From: Cervus elaphus
Lineage: Eukaryota; Chordata; Mammalia; Artiodactyla; Cervidae
Assembly (NCBI RefSeq): GCF_910594005.1
Contig: NC_057835.1
Span: 48,384,001-48,448,000 of the forward strand
Reading direction: 5' to 3'
Length of the DNA stretch: 64,000 nucleotides
Part shown: positions 33,376 to 44,419 of the stretch, one piece after another
Layout of the letters: the number at the start of each line of letters is the position of its first letter
Position numbering within the stretch: position 1 is the first letter of the stretch
Program-made: the position numbers and the translations under genes
Notes under the pieces: generated by a model
Told to the model about the DNA's origin: nothing
The model's database searches: none
The model's input: the letters and a program-made list of their open reading frames with translations, nothing else

Positions 33376-34049
33376 CAGTATTCTTAGGATGATAAAAGCA
33401 GAACAACAGCAGCAGAGACTGACTTTAACACATATAAAATATTGGAGGTTTTCTGAAAGTCACTGCATCTCTGCAGATGTCCTCCCTAGCACTTCCTGGA
33501 GTCACTATTACTGTAAGAGGGCCCTGCTTTCCTGGGAGTTTCTAATAAATTGTCTCAAGGTAGGTTTAGGTCAAATGTGTTTACAGTTCACTCATTAATT
33601 CAATTTAAAAATTCTAGCATCTCTGTACAGGCAGTAGGGTATGGTTTTCCCCCGTTGTCCCTGAGAAAAGCTTCCTTTGCCTCTTTACTAAGGAATAAAA
33701 TCCAGTAATAGAGAAGAGAAAACGTGAGCCAGTCAGATTCCTTGTTATGTGTACATGAGCTATGTTTGATGGCTCTTTCTAGTATCTCTCAGTTTATACT
33801 CTTTTAATTTCCCGGCTTCTCCATGTCTAATTTCAGCTGTGTCACTGGTGTTATAAATCTGATGCTCACATGTCAGGTCTCCTCATAATTGGCTCTTCTG
33901 TGTCATCATTAGATAGCATTAAGTTTTTCCTCCTTAGTGCTCATCTCTTCCATGAGCATGGATAGTGACCCCCTTGCTTCTCCCCTTTGGTTTCTAATGG
34001 CTCCTTCTCAGGTGGGGGGCTTGCCACCTTCCTCCACCGCCCCCCAAAT

Positions 34050-34900
34050 GTTGATGCTGCCTGGAGGTAGGTCCTCTTAGTTCTTCTCGTTTTGCCGGCT
34101 ATCTAGAGAGCCTCGCCCACTCCCATTGCTGTAACCATTGCCTACTTCAACGTTACTTTCAAGTACATCTTAGACCTCTATGAAGCTTCCGTTCCTTACA
34201 TTAATATCCTTAAGACTTGTAAACCTCTGATGAGGAGTCCACTGACATCTCAAATTTAAAATATCCAAAGTCCACCCCATTGTCTTTCCCACCAGGTCTC
34301 CATCCAGTCCTCCTCCCTGTATTTCTTCTCAAGGTTATTAATGCCTTATTCACGCCATCACCTAAGTGAAGAAGCTTAGAGTCACCTGTACTCCTCCTGT
34401 CCCCTCCCCACTCACATGTAATCAGTGAGCAAACCCTCTGAATTCTGTTTGTAAAATGGCTTTCTAGTCAGTTCCTGCCTCACCCCCATCTTTGTCACTG
34501 TGTTAAATCACCTCCCTTTGGCTCCTTCCCAGGCTATTAGAATAACCTACTAGTTATGATTTTGCTCTCTAGTCTCTGCCCTGCCCCATTTATTCTCCTT
34601 TAACTTCCAACTTTGGTTGCCAGAGTTAATTTAAATATATATATGACGACATTATTTCCCTCCTAAAAAAAAAATTTTTTTTTGATGACTCCCAGTTGCC
34701 TAAGGAATAAAATCCAAACTCTTTAATATTCCATAGAAATCCATTCTAAAGCATTTCATAGGTGTATTAACTTTGGGCAAGTTACTTGTAAAAATGGGGA
34801 TAGAATCTATTTTACCAAGTTGTTATGAATATGGTATAATAAAAAGGACCAAACCAGGATAAGACATCACCTCTTCTGAGAAGCCTTACCTTATCTCTCA
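34050..34900 (+). mobile_element. L2-like LINE fragment
   Basis: Weakly L2-like in forward order: 'agtccactgacatctcaaatttaaaatatccaaagtccacc', 'tcacatgtaatcagtgagcaaaccctctgaattctg', 'atgactcccagttgcctaaggaataaaatccaaact'. Part of it (34310-34613) is duplicated in inverted orientation at 35199-35506. Confidence 0.5.
34310..34613. repeat. Left arm of a long inverted repeat
   Basis: Its reverse complement aligns to 35199-35506. By eye there are about 16 substitutions and 3 small gaps over about 305 bases, close to 95% identity. The spacer is 585 bp. The arm consists of L2-like sequence; identity between independent L2 copies is normally far lower. Confidence 0.9.
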
Positions 34901-35198
34901 GGCAGAACCAATCACTCGTCCTCTTCATCTCTAAGCGGGTTGTTCATACTAATAATCTGTTCACTACACAGTGTCTGTTCAATATCTGTTTGTTCTTCCA
35001 TCCTGGTCTTCCAATGAGCAACAGGCTCTGTGGTGGACACTAGGGGTAAAAGGAGCACCCAGTCTAGCCATAAGGATCAGTTATGTGTGCCGTGGCAGAG
35101 ATGCATAGATGTGCGGTGATGGCACAGAACTGGAACATAACCTCATCTGGGAATAGGGGGTAAAGGGAGATTTGCCAAAGGTGTAACTCTGTCAATAG

Positions 35199-35506
35199 AA
35201 GTTGGAAGTTAATTAAAGGAGAATGAATGGGGCAGGGCAGAGACTAGAGAGCAAATCATAACTAGCAGGTTATTCTAATGGCCTGGAAAGGGGCCAAAGG
35301 GAGGTGATTTAACACAGTGACAGGGATGGGGGTGAGGCAGGGACTGACTGGAAAGCCATTTTACAAACAGAATTCAGAGGGTTTGCTCACTGATTACATG
35401 TGAGTGGGAAGGGGACAGGAGCAGTACAGGTGACTCTGAATTTTCTTCACTTAGGTGATGACATGAATAAGGCATTAATAACCTTGAGAAGAAATACAGG
35501 GAGAAG
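35199..35506. repeat. Right arm of a long inverted repeat
   Basis: Starts AAGTTGGAAGTTAATTAAAG and ends AATACAGGGAGAAG; it mirrors 34310-34613. Alignment stops abruptly beyond the 35506 side. On the 35199 side a weak TAACTCTG match extends about 15 bases further out. No transposon ends or target duplications are visible. Confidence 0.9.
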
Positions 35507-37559
35507 AGCTTGATCTTAAAGGATGAAAGTTTTGACAGATGGACATGAGCTGGCATGAAGCAGGAGCAGAAACATGACCTCAGGCACTGGGGTGTGGGGT
35601 CTCTTTGTCTCCCCTGCAGATCGTGGGCCACCTCAGTTGTCATCTGATTTTGCTGTGCTCTCCTATCTCCCAGAAGAGTGTCTCACAGAGCGTGAATCCT
35701 CTGTTTAAATGTGTTTTGCTGATTTAAGTGTAATTGTTGCCCTTTTCTCCTTATTTACCAGCTCTTATTTCATTTCCAAAGTCATCTTCTCAAAACAGTG
35801 AATACAGTATCATTTTTTAAATGGGTTTGTAATAAAAGAGAGTCGCTACATAGCCATTTTGCATTATCCATGGGCAAAATTGCCCCAAATTGTGTTCCTT
35901 TGTGCTCTCGTTGTATTGATTTGATTAGTACAGTGGCAGTGGCTGTGGTTCTTAAACGTATATACTTTTGGTGAGGACTCTTAAATACATAAGCCACCCC
36001 ACCACCACCACGTACACTGAGTTGTTTTACTTCGTATTTTCAAGTCTTCAGTGTTCTCCCCAGTGACACTCAACTGACCATAGAATGAACCCTTTCTCAT
36101 AAAACCCAGCTAATTCTCCAGGGGCTCATAGCAGGTGAGGACACTGGAATGGGTAATTTGATAGGATTGTCTGAGAATTATTCTTTTGTCCCACTGGAGT
36201 CTTCTATTACCTCCTATTCATTCAGTGTTGTTTGATCATGCCCTACCAACGGCATGCCCTTTCCCAGGTGTCTCCAAGACAGCCTTTCTTCAACCTGCTA
36301 CCTTCTTGGGCTTTACCTTCAACACGTTTTGGGATCTTCACACCCAGTTTCACATAGTTTGCAGTTAGGAATATTTTTAATTTTATCAGATCTTCGTGTC
36401 TTCAGAGAATTTCTCCTTGGTATGAGCTTTATGTTTAGTTTCCTAAACACAGACTTCTTTGGGGGATCATTAAGCTCTCATCGGTGGGAGTTAGCATTGT
36501 GACAAGTGCATCCTAGCTAGTGTCCACTCCGTTTCATTTTCATTCTGAAGTTCATTATGGCCAGTTCATTCAAGAAAGTGTTTTGTTTGAAGCTTGAAAT
36601 GGACCCTTGATTCTAGTCTGTTGTAATCTTCATGGCTGAAAAATATCTGCTTGTTCTGAGTATCCCAATGGCTCTTCTAACTAGTGTATGGTGGAAGTGT
36701 TCACACATCTTTCTAATTTGGACATATTCTGCCAGGAATTATTCTTATCATTACTTCTCCACAACTCCGTGTCTTATGGTATATTTTGCATGGTAAAGAG
36801 TTCCCATTAGGTAACCCCCACAGACTCCAAATGCTTCATGTCTGCCTTTGCAGAAATCATCAACCTTGAAATTCTTTGCCATTGACCCCTTTGCATTAAA
36901 TGTTCTAAATGAAATTAAAAATATAGTTGCTGTTTCTTGTTTGGACAATTCAAGGTGGCCATGAGATTTCACCGTTATGTCATCTCATGGTTTGAAGAAT
37001 CTTCAGTGACTGATATTGCAATGAAGATGATAATGTGGGTTTTCTACAACTGACATTGGTCCATTTCTTTGGGGGGAAGGCTGGATCCTGAAGTCTGAGC
37101 TCTGTGGTATTCAACTCTCCTGTTGGTTTTTAGAAAGGCAGTTGAGTAGGAAGATGGCATGTGGACCTGATAAGAGAAAATCAAAGCCATTGGCAAGGAT
37201 GCATGGAGCCATGTTGGATTTTTTTAAGAAGAAATAGAGAAAATATGCCATCTAAATGCTTTAGGACTTCTGTCCCTAGTATTATATATGATATGTTACT
37301 TTTTCAGTGGCTTCTTTCTTTGGGGCAACCGATTCTTAGTGCCTGGAGTTAAGTTCTACACAGTGTAGACGTTCAAGGTTCTCCTCACATCCGAGTTTCT
37401 ATGTGCCGGTTCTAGAAGGCCCCACATACATACATGTACTGTGAATGGCCCAGCCTTGTGCCCCAGCCAAGAATTAAAATCTTTTGTTCTTCTCTGAAAT
37501 AGCCCCTCCATTCTTTGTATCCCTGTTTTGTTTGTTTTATCCCTTTATTGTAGCAGTGA
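35507..37559. other. Intronic sequence, nothing recognised
   Basis: No exon or named repeat with confidence. Open frames here (for example 36254-36502) are short and lack features. Confidence 0.35.
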
Positions 37560-37830
37560 TACAATCATTTAGTAATTCATCTAAAAAAAAGTTTATTGAG
37601 ATCCTACCATGTACCCAGCAGTTTATCTATGTATTAGGGATACAAGAATGAATATGACATTTTTGAATGACATTTGCTTCAAGTCAAGCAAAATAGATAT
37701 GAGGAGTAACAAAGGTAAATGTAGAATTCTAGGATCTTATAGGAAGGTCGTCTGATTTAGAAGGAATGTATCAGGAAAGATTCCGAGAGTAAGTGACCTC
37801 TGAACTGAACTAGGTGCTATAGTTAGCAGA
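37560..37830 (-). mobile_element. L2 LINE fragment
   Basis: Reverse-oriented L2: 'tttattgagatcctaccatgtacccagcagtttatctatgtattagggatacaagaatgaatatgaca', then 'agattccgagagtaagtgacctctgaactgaac'. Confidence 0.65.
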
Positions 37831-37909
37831 GGGTGCTTATTTTCTCTTTAATCATCAAGCAGATATAAAAGTCCTAAGATGATAAGAACTTTGGAGAGTT
37901 TATTTACTA

Positions 37910-38400
37910 ACAAATCATAGATTTACTACCGAGTGTCTGCTATGTGTCGGCCTTTACTGAGTGTTGGTGAAATTCAGTAGACACCATAGACATGGTTCCC
38001 ATCCATGGATTTTGTGTTTTAATGAGGAAGACACTCATCAAAGAAAGAATCATAGTTACACAACAATTGATGTGAAAGGGGATGTTAGTTACATTTTGGG
38101 GAGGGAATTCCCTGGGAATTCCCTGACTCTGAAAGATCAGGAAAACCTCCTTCAAGAAGCTGAGATCTAAAAGAGGAAGAGGAATTCACTAGGGCAAATG
38201 GGACTTGGGAAGATGTCTCAGGGAGAGGGAATAGCCTATTCTAAGGTCAATGTTGAAGAGAAAGCTTGGTGCATTCCAGGAACACAAGGAAGGCTAGTAT
38301 GATTAGAGGTGGAGAGTGAGGGAAAGGGAGGCCAGCTAGCAGGAAGTGAGGCTGAAAAGGGACCCAGTAATAAGTGTGAATGCCTGTTTGTTTGCTCCCC
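37910..38400 (-). mobile_element. L2 LINE, first part (split by BovB)
   Basis: Reverse-oriented L2: 'gagtgtctgctatgtgtcggc', 'atggttcccatccatggatttt', 'ctccttcaagaagctgagatct', 'cattccaggaacacaaggaaggctagtatg'. It continues beyond the BovB insertion at 38788. EcoRI-type palindromes GGGAATTCCC occur twice in a row near 38103-38124. Confidence 0.65.
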
Positions 38401-38412
38401 TTAAGGAATTTC

Positions 38413-38786
38413 CAAGTCCCCTTAAGTTCCAAGGGACTCTCAAGACTCTTGAGAGTCCCTTGGACTGCAAAGAGATCAAACCAGTCAATCCTAAAGGAAA
38501 TCAGTCATGAATATTCATTGGAAGGACTGATGCTGAAGCTGGAACTCCAATACTTTGGCCACCTGATGCGAAGAACTGATTCATTGGAAAAGACCCTGAT
38601 GCTGGGAAAGATTGAAGGCAGGAGGAGAAGGGATGACAGAGGATGAGATGGTTGTATGGTATCACCGATTCAATGGGCATGAGTTTGAGTAAGCTCCGGG
38701 AATTGGTGATGGACAGGGAAGCCTGGCATGCTGCAGTCCACAGGGTCGCAAAGAGTCAGACATGACTGAGCAACTGAACTGAACTG
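38413..38786 (+). mobile_element. BovB LINE, 5'-truncated, with fold-back 5' end
   Basis: Forward BovB 3' end: ACTGCAAAGAGATCAAACCA, ATTCATTGGAAAAGACCCTG, AGGATGAGATGGTTGTATGG, ending ACTGAGCAACTGAACTGAAC. AAGGAATTT on the left (38403-38411) and again just after the element marks the target-site duplication. The first about 50 bases are an inverted copy of the next part of the element. There is no intact reverse transcriptase frame. Confidence 0.9.
38429..38463. repeat. Perfect hairpin, 16-bp arms, 3-base loop
   Basis: CCAAGGGACTCTCAAG, loop ACT, then CTTGAGAGTCCCTTGG. The right arm is normal BovB sequence; the left arm is its inverted copy at the 5' junction. Confidence 0.95.
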
Positions 38787-38787
38787 A

Positions 38788-38995
38788 AGGAATTTAGAGA
38801 CAATGAGGAGACACTGAAGGGTTTTAGACTGGAGACTATGCTGATCAGATCTGTATATCAACAGATGAGAAGAGGCACTGGAGAAGGACAAGACAGGGGG
38901 CCAGGCATCCAGTCAGGAAGCTGCTGCATTGATCTCTGCAGGAGATGATGACATCCTGAGTGAGGGTGGTGGCAATGGGCGTGAAGAGGAATCAA
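38788..38995 (-). mobile_element. L2 LINE, second part
   Basis: L2 resumes after the BovB: 'gaagggttttagactggagactatgctgatcagatctg', 'aagctgctgcattgatctctgcaggagatgatgac', 'tggtggcaatgggc'. Confidence 0.6.
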
Positions 38996-39010
38996 CTTGA
39001 GAGACTGGAG

Positions 39011-39208
39011 ACGTCCCTGGTAGTCCAGTGGCTAAGACTATGTGCTCCCAGTGCATAGGGTCCATGGTCAAGGAACTAGATCCCACATGCCATAACTAAC
39101 AGTTTGCATGCCACAATTCAAGATCCCACATGCTGTAACAAAGATCAAAGATCCCGTGTGCTGCAACTACAACCCAGCATAACCAAATAAATAATATTTT
39201 TTAAAAAA
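39011..39208 (+). mobile_element. CHR-type SINE
   Basis: Head GACGTCCCTGGTAGTCCAGT, AACTAGATCCCACATGCCAT, with a repeated 'agatcccacatgctg / agatcccgtgtgctg' middle and an AAATAAATAATA tail. TTGAGAGACT and TCAAGAGACT flank it as a likely target-site duplication. Confidence 0.9.
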
Positions 39209-39317
39209 GCACCTCAAGAGACTACCCGGGATGGTAGATCAAGAACCAGTGGATGAGAGGATTCAGTGGCATCATTCTCTCTTCTGCACCTCAGTCTGCT
39301 CCCCCAAATCCATGACC

Positions 39318-39478
39318 TCCCTGTTGCAGAAATATCTGGGCAGGCTTCTTCTAAATGTAGATTTCTAGACCTCACCCTGAAACTGTCAAGTCAGGCTCTG
39401 CAGCCCAGGTGTTAGTATTTTAGACAGCTTCATCCCCATATGTCTCTGACACTTGTGAAAGGTTGGGGGCCACTGCCA
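39318..39478. mobile_element. MER5-type hAT transposon fossil
   Basis: The blocks 'ggcttcttctaaatgtagatttctagacctcaccctgaaac', 'gcccaggtgttagtattttagacagcttc', and 'cttgtgaaaggttgggggccactgc' match MER5A order. Confidence 0.65.
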
Positions 39479-40084
39479 AGCACTGTGTAGATTCAGCACA
39501 GTACTCCAGGCACTCATCTCTCCTGCAGCATCAGAGTAAACCTCCCTTTGGGCTTAATGAGTCTGCTCGTCATACCCGGGTGAACTCAGAGGCATCAGCC
39601 CTTGGAGTGCAGGAGGGTATCTCACCTTAAAATCCACATGGAATGGAGCCCATCTAACAGATCACCCAGCCTTGTAGGTGAGGTCCCCAAGATCTAAGTG
39701 GCCCTTTCTCCACAGTTCTCAGGAGACAACACCACTGCAATCCCACATCCTCTATTCCCTAGGAGAAATGAAACAAACTCTCCTGGGCAGTCAGTCCTGC
39801 AGGGCAAGACAGAAGGTAATTTACAGAGCACCTCTGCTATCTCCTGCATGTGACAGGTATCAGGGCAAAGCTATAGTGGTAGGACCCCCAGTAAAGGTAT
39901 AAGAGAGGAAAAGACAAAGAAAAGTACGTGTTTCACCTCCAGCAAGAACACTTCAGGTGTTCATATTGGGAAACCAGGGAGGTTTCATCATTTGGTAGTC
40001 ATTTTCAAAATCATGAATACTTAATATGACCATTGGATGCTGTTTTTATTTCAAAGGCACAGGTTACCAATGTTATTACAAAGG

Positions 40085-40250
40085 GCAAGCCTGGAGCTAA
40101 TACTGATTGTGCACCTATTTGCACATTTGGCATTTTAAATCCCATGTTTAATCCATACAATAACTTTGCAAGATAGATATCATGAAACCCATATTACAGA
40201 TAAAGAAACTGAGGCCCAGAGAGCTGCAGTGCTACACAGTCAAAACTAAC
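40085..40250 (+). repeat. MIR SINE
   Basis: MIR order: 'taatactgattgtgcacct', 'tttaatccatacaataactttgcaagatag', 'cccatattacagataaagaaactgaggcccagagag'. Confidence 0.75.
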
Positions 40251-40257
40251 AGACGCA

Positions 40258-40775
40258 AGGATTCTTCAGAGAAACAGAAGCAATAGGAGATGCATGCCTG
40301 GGCAGGGAAAGAGAGAGAAAGGGGGGTGAACTGATTGACTGAGTGTCCATTAGAAATTAGCTCTCATGATTATGGGGGCCAAGATCCATAGTCAGGAAGC
40401 TGGGGACCCAGGACAGCCAATGGTGTAGTTCCAGTCCAAATACTGGCAGGCTGAAAACCCAAGAAGGGCCAGTGTTACAGTTCAAGTGCAAAGGCAGGGT
40501 GATGACCCAGTCTCCCAGCTCAAGACAAGTCAGGCAGGAGGGGTTCGCTTTTACTTGAGTGGGGGGGAATGAACCTTTTTGTTCCGTGCAAGTCTTTGAC
40601 TGATTGGTTGAGGCCCACCCACACTGGAGAGAGCAATCTGCTTTATTCCTCTACCTATTCAAATGTTAATCTCATCCAAAACACCCTCACAGACACACTC
40701 AAAATAACATTTGACAAATATCTGAGCACCCTGTGGCTCAGTCAAGTTGACACGTAAAATTAATCACCCCAGTGG
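40258..40775 (-). mobile_element. Old interspersed repeat, probably L1ME-type 3' end
   Basis: A widely repeated mammalian sequence: 'cttcagagaaacagaagcaatagga', 'gggacccaggacagccaatggtgtag', 'gcccacccacactggagagagcaatctgctttat', ending 'agtcaagttgacacgtaaaattaa'. Family and orientation are tentative. Confidence 0.5.
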
Positions 40776-40779
40776 GTAA

Positions 40780-42517
40780 GATAACTAGTTGTCTCCAAAA
40801 CCAATGCCCTTTCTTTCCAACCTACCTGCCTGCTGAGAAGTATCTCTTCTTTCAAAGATGCAGTTATTTTTCTTTTATAAAAATCTCTCAGTGCCAATGC
40901 ACTTTTAAACATTAATGCTTGAGGCTGTTCAAATAAAAGATTTTTCTTAATAGCTTGCTTATCACACCTGGCTTATCTCTATCCCCCATTTTCCATGATT
41001 TAGGGCTGCTAGGAATGGGAGGGTGTCGTTTTGCTGGGCTGTTTCTTGCATACCTGAGATTTGGGAGCACTAAGAAATCAAATTTGTTCATCTCCCAACT
41101 TGACATCATAATGAAGCAGAGATGCCAACCCAGCATTTCCTGATGTCCCTCAAATATCCTGAGTAATCTTAATCTTATTAGATCAATGATGTGAAATTTA
41201 AATTGATTGCTAGTTGCCATTTTAATTGATTTAATTGAAATTGATTCGGCATAAAGGAGTGCACAGAAAATTATTAACAGTGACCTCAAAGGTTTCAAGT
41301 GTCTGCTTCGTAAGAGGTGATGGAGCTTTGATGTTTATATCAGAAGGCTCACTCTTTCCAGCTTATATCAGAGAAGTAAAGTGGATGTTTAGCATTAAAA
41401 ACCGTGGAACATTGATGAGGTTTGTATATAGAGGGTCTGAAAATATATGAGAAGCATTTGACTATACTTTCCAGTTCGTCCCATTTCTATCATGTTGGTT
41501 GGTAGTCATGAGTTCATGTTTACTATAAGCTACATATGTGGGTTTTATTACTGCTAAGTATTGGGAAATTTGATTTTTGCCATTTGGGTCCCTAAAATTC
41601 AGACCACACTATGGAATGGAGGAATAGATGATATAATAGCAGGAAAAGTCTCATTGACCTAAAATTGTTTTTGTAATTTTTTAAATTAATTGATCCTCTC
41701 TTGAGGCTTGGATATCTGTTTTGCTACATGAAGAGTTTTACTATAATAATTTTGATCTAGCAGGATTTGACCTTACTTAGGCAAAAATAAATGGCCTCTA
41801 ATTCTCTGTTTCTAAAAGTTTAAATATGCATTATCTTTTCTGCTTCCGCTTCCCTTTCCCTCTTTTATTCTCCCCAGCTTCTCTCCACTCCCCATTTCTT
41901 CACTGGAGACCCCTCTCAGCCTGCAGAAGAACCATTAGAAATTTATTAATTAAAGACCAGTTTCTGCTTCTTTGTCAGGGAAAATGATTTGTTTTAGAGC
42001 TGATTTAGTGCTTTAGTTAAACGAACGTGTCACTCAGTTAAATGAATTCATTTATATTTATTTATTTACTTCTTTGGGCTGGACTTTCTTAGCAGGGTCT
42101 CGGGCGCATCACATTTGCTCACAGAATGAACTGAAAAGTGTCTCATGTCAGTTTCAGAGGTTCACAAATGGTTACTCCTCCCCATGAAAGCTGCGTTAAC
42201 AAAGCTGAGATTAGCAAATGTGCAAATGGCAGTTTCCTCAAGTCAAGGTCATCAAAGGAGCCATATTTGATTATGTTTGTGCATGCTCGTGTCCTGCTAG
42301 AGCAGGAAAGTGAGGTTTACCCATCACCACAGTCCCTTCAGACCTTAAGAAAGTGTCAGAGGTCATGTTTTGACCATCTGGGCATCTACTGGCCTTTTCA
42401 AAATGCTAATAGATGATGCAAAGTTTAAATTTTACCCAATATTTCCCATCAGATTTTGGGTTAGATTACCTACTGAGTATAGACTGTGTCTAACATTATA
42501 ATAGACACAGTTTATAA
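40780..42517. other. Repeat-poor intronic block, possible conserved non-coding DNA
   Basis: Apart from a possible short AT stretch near 42045-42070, no mobile element is recognisable over 1.7 kb, which is long for this window. 41196-41250 carries a cluster of AATTGATT/AATTGAAA sites. The 128-residue minus-strand open frame at 40912-41298 has no known features, and AT-rich sequence of this kind opens frames by chance. Confidence 0.4.
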
Positions 42518-42715
42518 TGGGCTTCCCAGGTGGCTCAGTGGTAAGGAATCCGCCTGCCAATGCAGGAGATGTGAGTTTGATCCCTAGATGGGGGAAATCT
42601 CCTGGAGAAGGAGATGGCAATTCAGTCCAGTATTCTTGCCTGGAAAATCCCATGGACAGAGAAGCCTGGCACGCTATAGTCATGAGTTTGTGAAGAGTCA
42701 GTCATGACTTAGCAC
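42518..42715 (+). mobile_element. Bov-tA SINE
   Basis: Head GGGCTTCCCAGGTGGCTCAG, then GATGTGAGTTTGATCCCTAG and GAAGCCTGGCACGCTATAGT; the tail ends in CACACACAC. AACATTATAATAG occurs on both sides, though on the left it is about 15 bases away from the SINE. Confidence 0.92.
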
Positions 42716-42769
42716 ACACACAACATTATAATAGGTGCTTTGCGATATGAAAATGGAATGAACATACTT

Positions 42770-42870
42770 ATTCATTCACTCGTTCAACAACTTTTGTTGA
42801 GTGCCTCTTATGTGTCAGACTGGGTGTTAGGACTCAGTGATGAATAATGCAGTCCTTGAAATTGGACAAG
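42770..42870 (-). mobile_element. L2 LINE 3' end fragment
   Basis: 'ttcattcactcgttcaacaacttttgttgagtgcctcttatgtgtcagactgggtgttaggactcagtgatgaataatg' is the reverse complement of the L2 3' end. Confidence 0.7.
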
Positions 42871-43474
42871 TAGGCCAGCTGCAGAAGACTCACTAGAGTC
42901 TTTCTGGCACGAGAGAATCATGTTCCCTTTCCAGAAGGCTGACGCACTGGTTCTTAGGAGTTCTCATCTGCTTTTCCAGAACACATACCAAAGGGGATAA
43001 ATGTTACCTTAAATTCTTACCAGGAAGAAACAAGTACAGTTAAAGCAGTTCTCCATCTGATGGAAAGGAAGGGAAAGGATGGTGATGCCCACCTGGCACT
43101 GATAGACTTTTATTTAGACTTTCTGGTGATTTCACAGCTACAGATAACAAACTCCTTAATCATCCATCCTTTGTGACAAAATCCCTATGGGTGTAAAGAG
43201 TAGCTCTGTGATTAAAAATAACTGTGTCCTTCATATCACCATTTTCCCTGCTGTGCTACAAACAGGCTTTGACTCCATCTGGAGTTTGGAGGGCTTTGTT
43301 TTTTATCTAAAATTGTCTGAACACAAAACTCGGTTTAAAGGGCTTGACTGTTGAGTTTCCAACAGCTTAACAAGTTACTCCTTAATGGAATAGGCATAAC
43401 GTTAATCTTGAAGTCATTTGTTTCTTCTCTGCATCATAATAAGAGCTGAAATTATGACAACTCGGCAGTTTCTA

Positions 43475-43640
43475 TTGTGAGAGACTGTTGGGCTGGGAGT
43501 CAGTCTCTTGAGTTCAACCAGCACTGGGATTAGGAACTGCCAGTACTTGAGTTTCCGCATCCTTAAAATAGTTCCTGGTAGATAATAAGTGCTGTGACAG
43601 TACAGATAATTGAAATAATTCTTGCTAAGACTCTGGGGAG
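43475..43640 (+). repeat. MIR SINE fragment
   Basis: 'agttcaaccagcactgggattaggaact', 'ttgagtttccgcatccttaaaatagt' and 'agataataagtgctgtgac' suggest a degraded MIR. Confidence 0.45.
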
Positions 43641-43854
43641 CCTATTCCATCCAAGCCCTAGGCTTAGAAAGGAAAGATTGAGAAAGAATCGACTTCTTTG
43701 TCCCTTGATATGGGTGTAGAAAGTGTTGACTGTGGCAGAAACCCTACTGCCCAGGTGGAGAGAAAAAGGTGATTGGGTGTTTACAAAGGTAGGAGAATGA
43801 CTTCAGCTTAGGAGCGCCATCCCAGACCCTGTAATGGAACTCATAGAGTATTCG

Positions 43855-43945
43855 ATTGGATAGACATTTACTGAGCACATATGAGATGCTAAATACTGTA
43901 CTGATTCAAGACAACCCTGCCTTCAAGGATCCTTCAGTCCAGTGA
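43855..43945 (-). mobile_element. L2 LINE 3' end fragment
   Basis: 'acatttactgagcacatatgagatgctaaatactgtactgattcaagacaaccctgccttcaaggatccttcagtcc' fits the reverse L2 3' end. Confidence 0.6.
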
Positions 43946-44039
43946 GTGTTTCAAAGACTTAGACTTTTAGCCTCTTAGAGTCATATTAAAATTGATCCAC
44001 AGATCCAGAATCCTTAGTCTCAGGTGAGGCCAGGGTGAC

Positions 44040-44305
44040 TAGCAACAACAGCAATAATCACTATCCTTTATTATATACTTATTATGTATCAGCTCTGTTT
44101 TAAACTCTCTGTTTACATAGTCATTGTATCCTTTCAACAACTATGAGACTCTTAAGATGGAAGCTATCATTATCCCTGCTTAGTGGATAAAATAACGGAG
44201 GCACAGAGAATTGAAGAGACTTGAACCAGGTCCCAGTTTAAGAAGTGACAGGGCAAGGATTTGAACAGGCTTTCTTCGAAGCCCACTCTTAGACACCGTG
44301 CTAAG
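44040..44305 (+). repeat. MIR SINE, near full length
   Basis: Order: 'ctttattatatacttattatgtatcagctctgttttaaactc', 'tatcattatccctgcttagtggataaaataacggaggcacagagaattgaagagacttg', 'caaggatttgaacaggc', 'gcccactcttagacacc'. Confidence 0.8.
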
Positions 44306-44419
44306 TGTGTAGTTATAACTCTGACTACCCTGTGAATATATTTCATCATTCCTTTGTGCCATGCTTCATACCAGGTACTAGAGTTATAGTTCAGAATAGA
44401 GCAGAAATGGTCCCTGCCC

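Noticed and set aside
40912..41298. 128-residue minus-strand open frame in a repeat-poor block
   Set aside because: AT-rich, no domain, no splice context. If conserved, non-coding constraint is the more likely cause.
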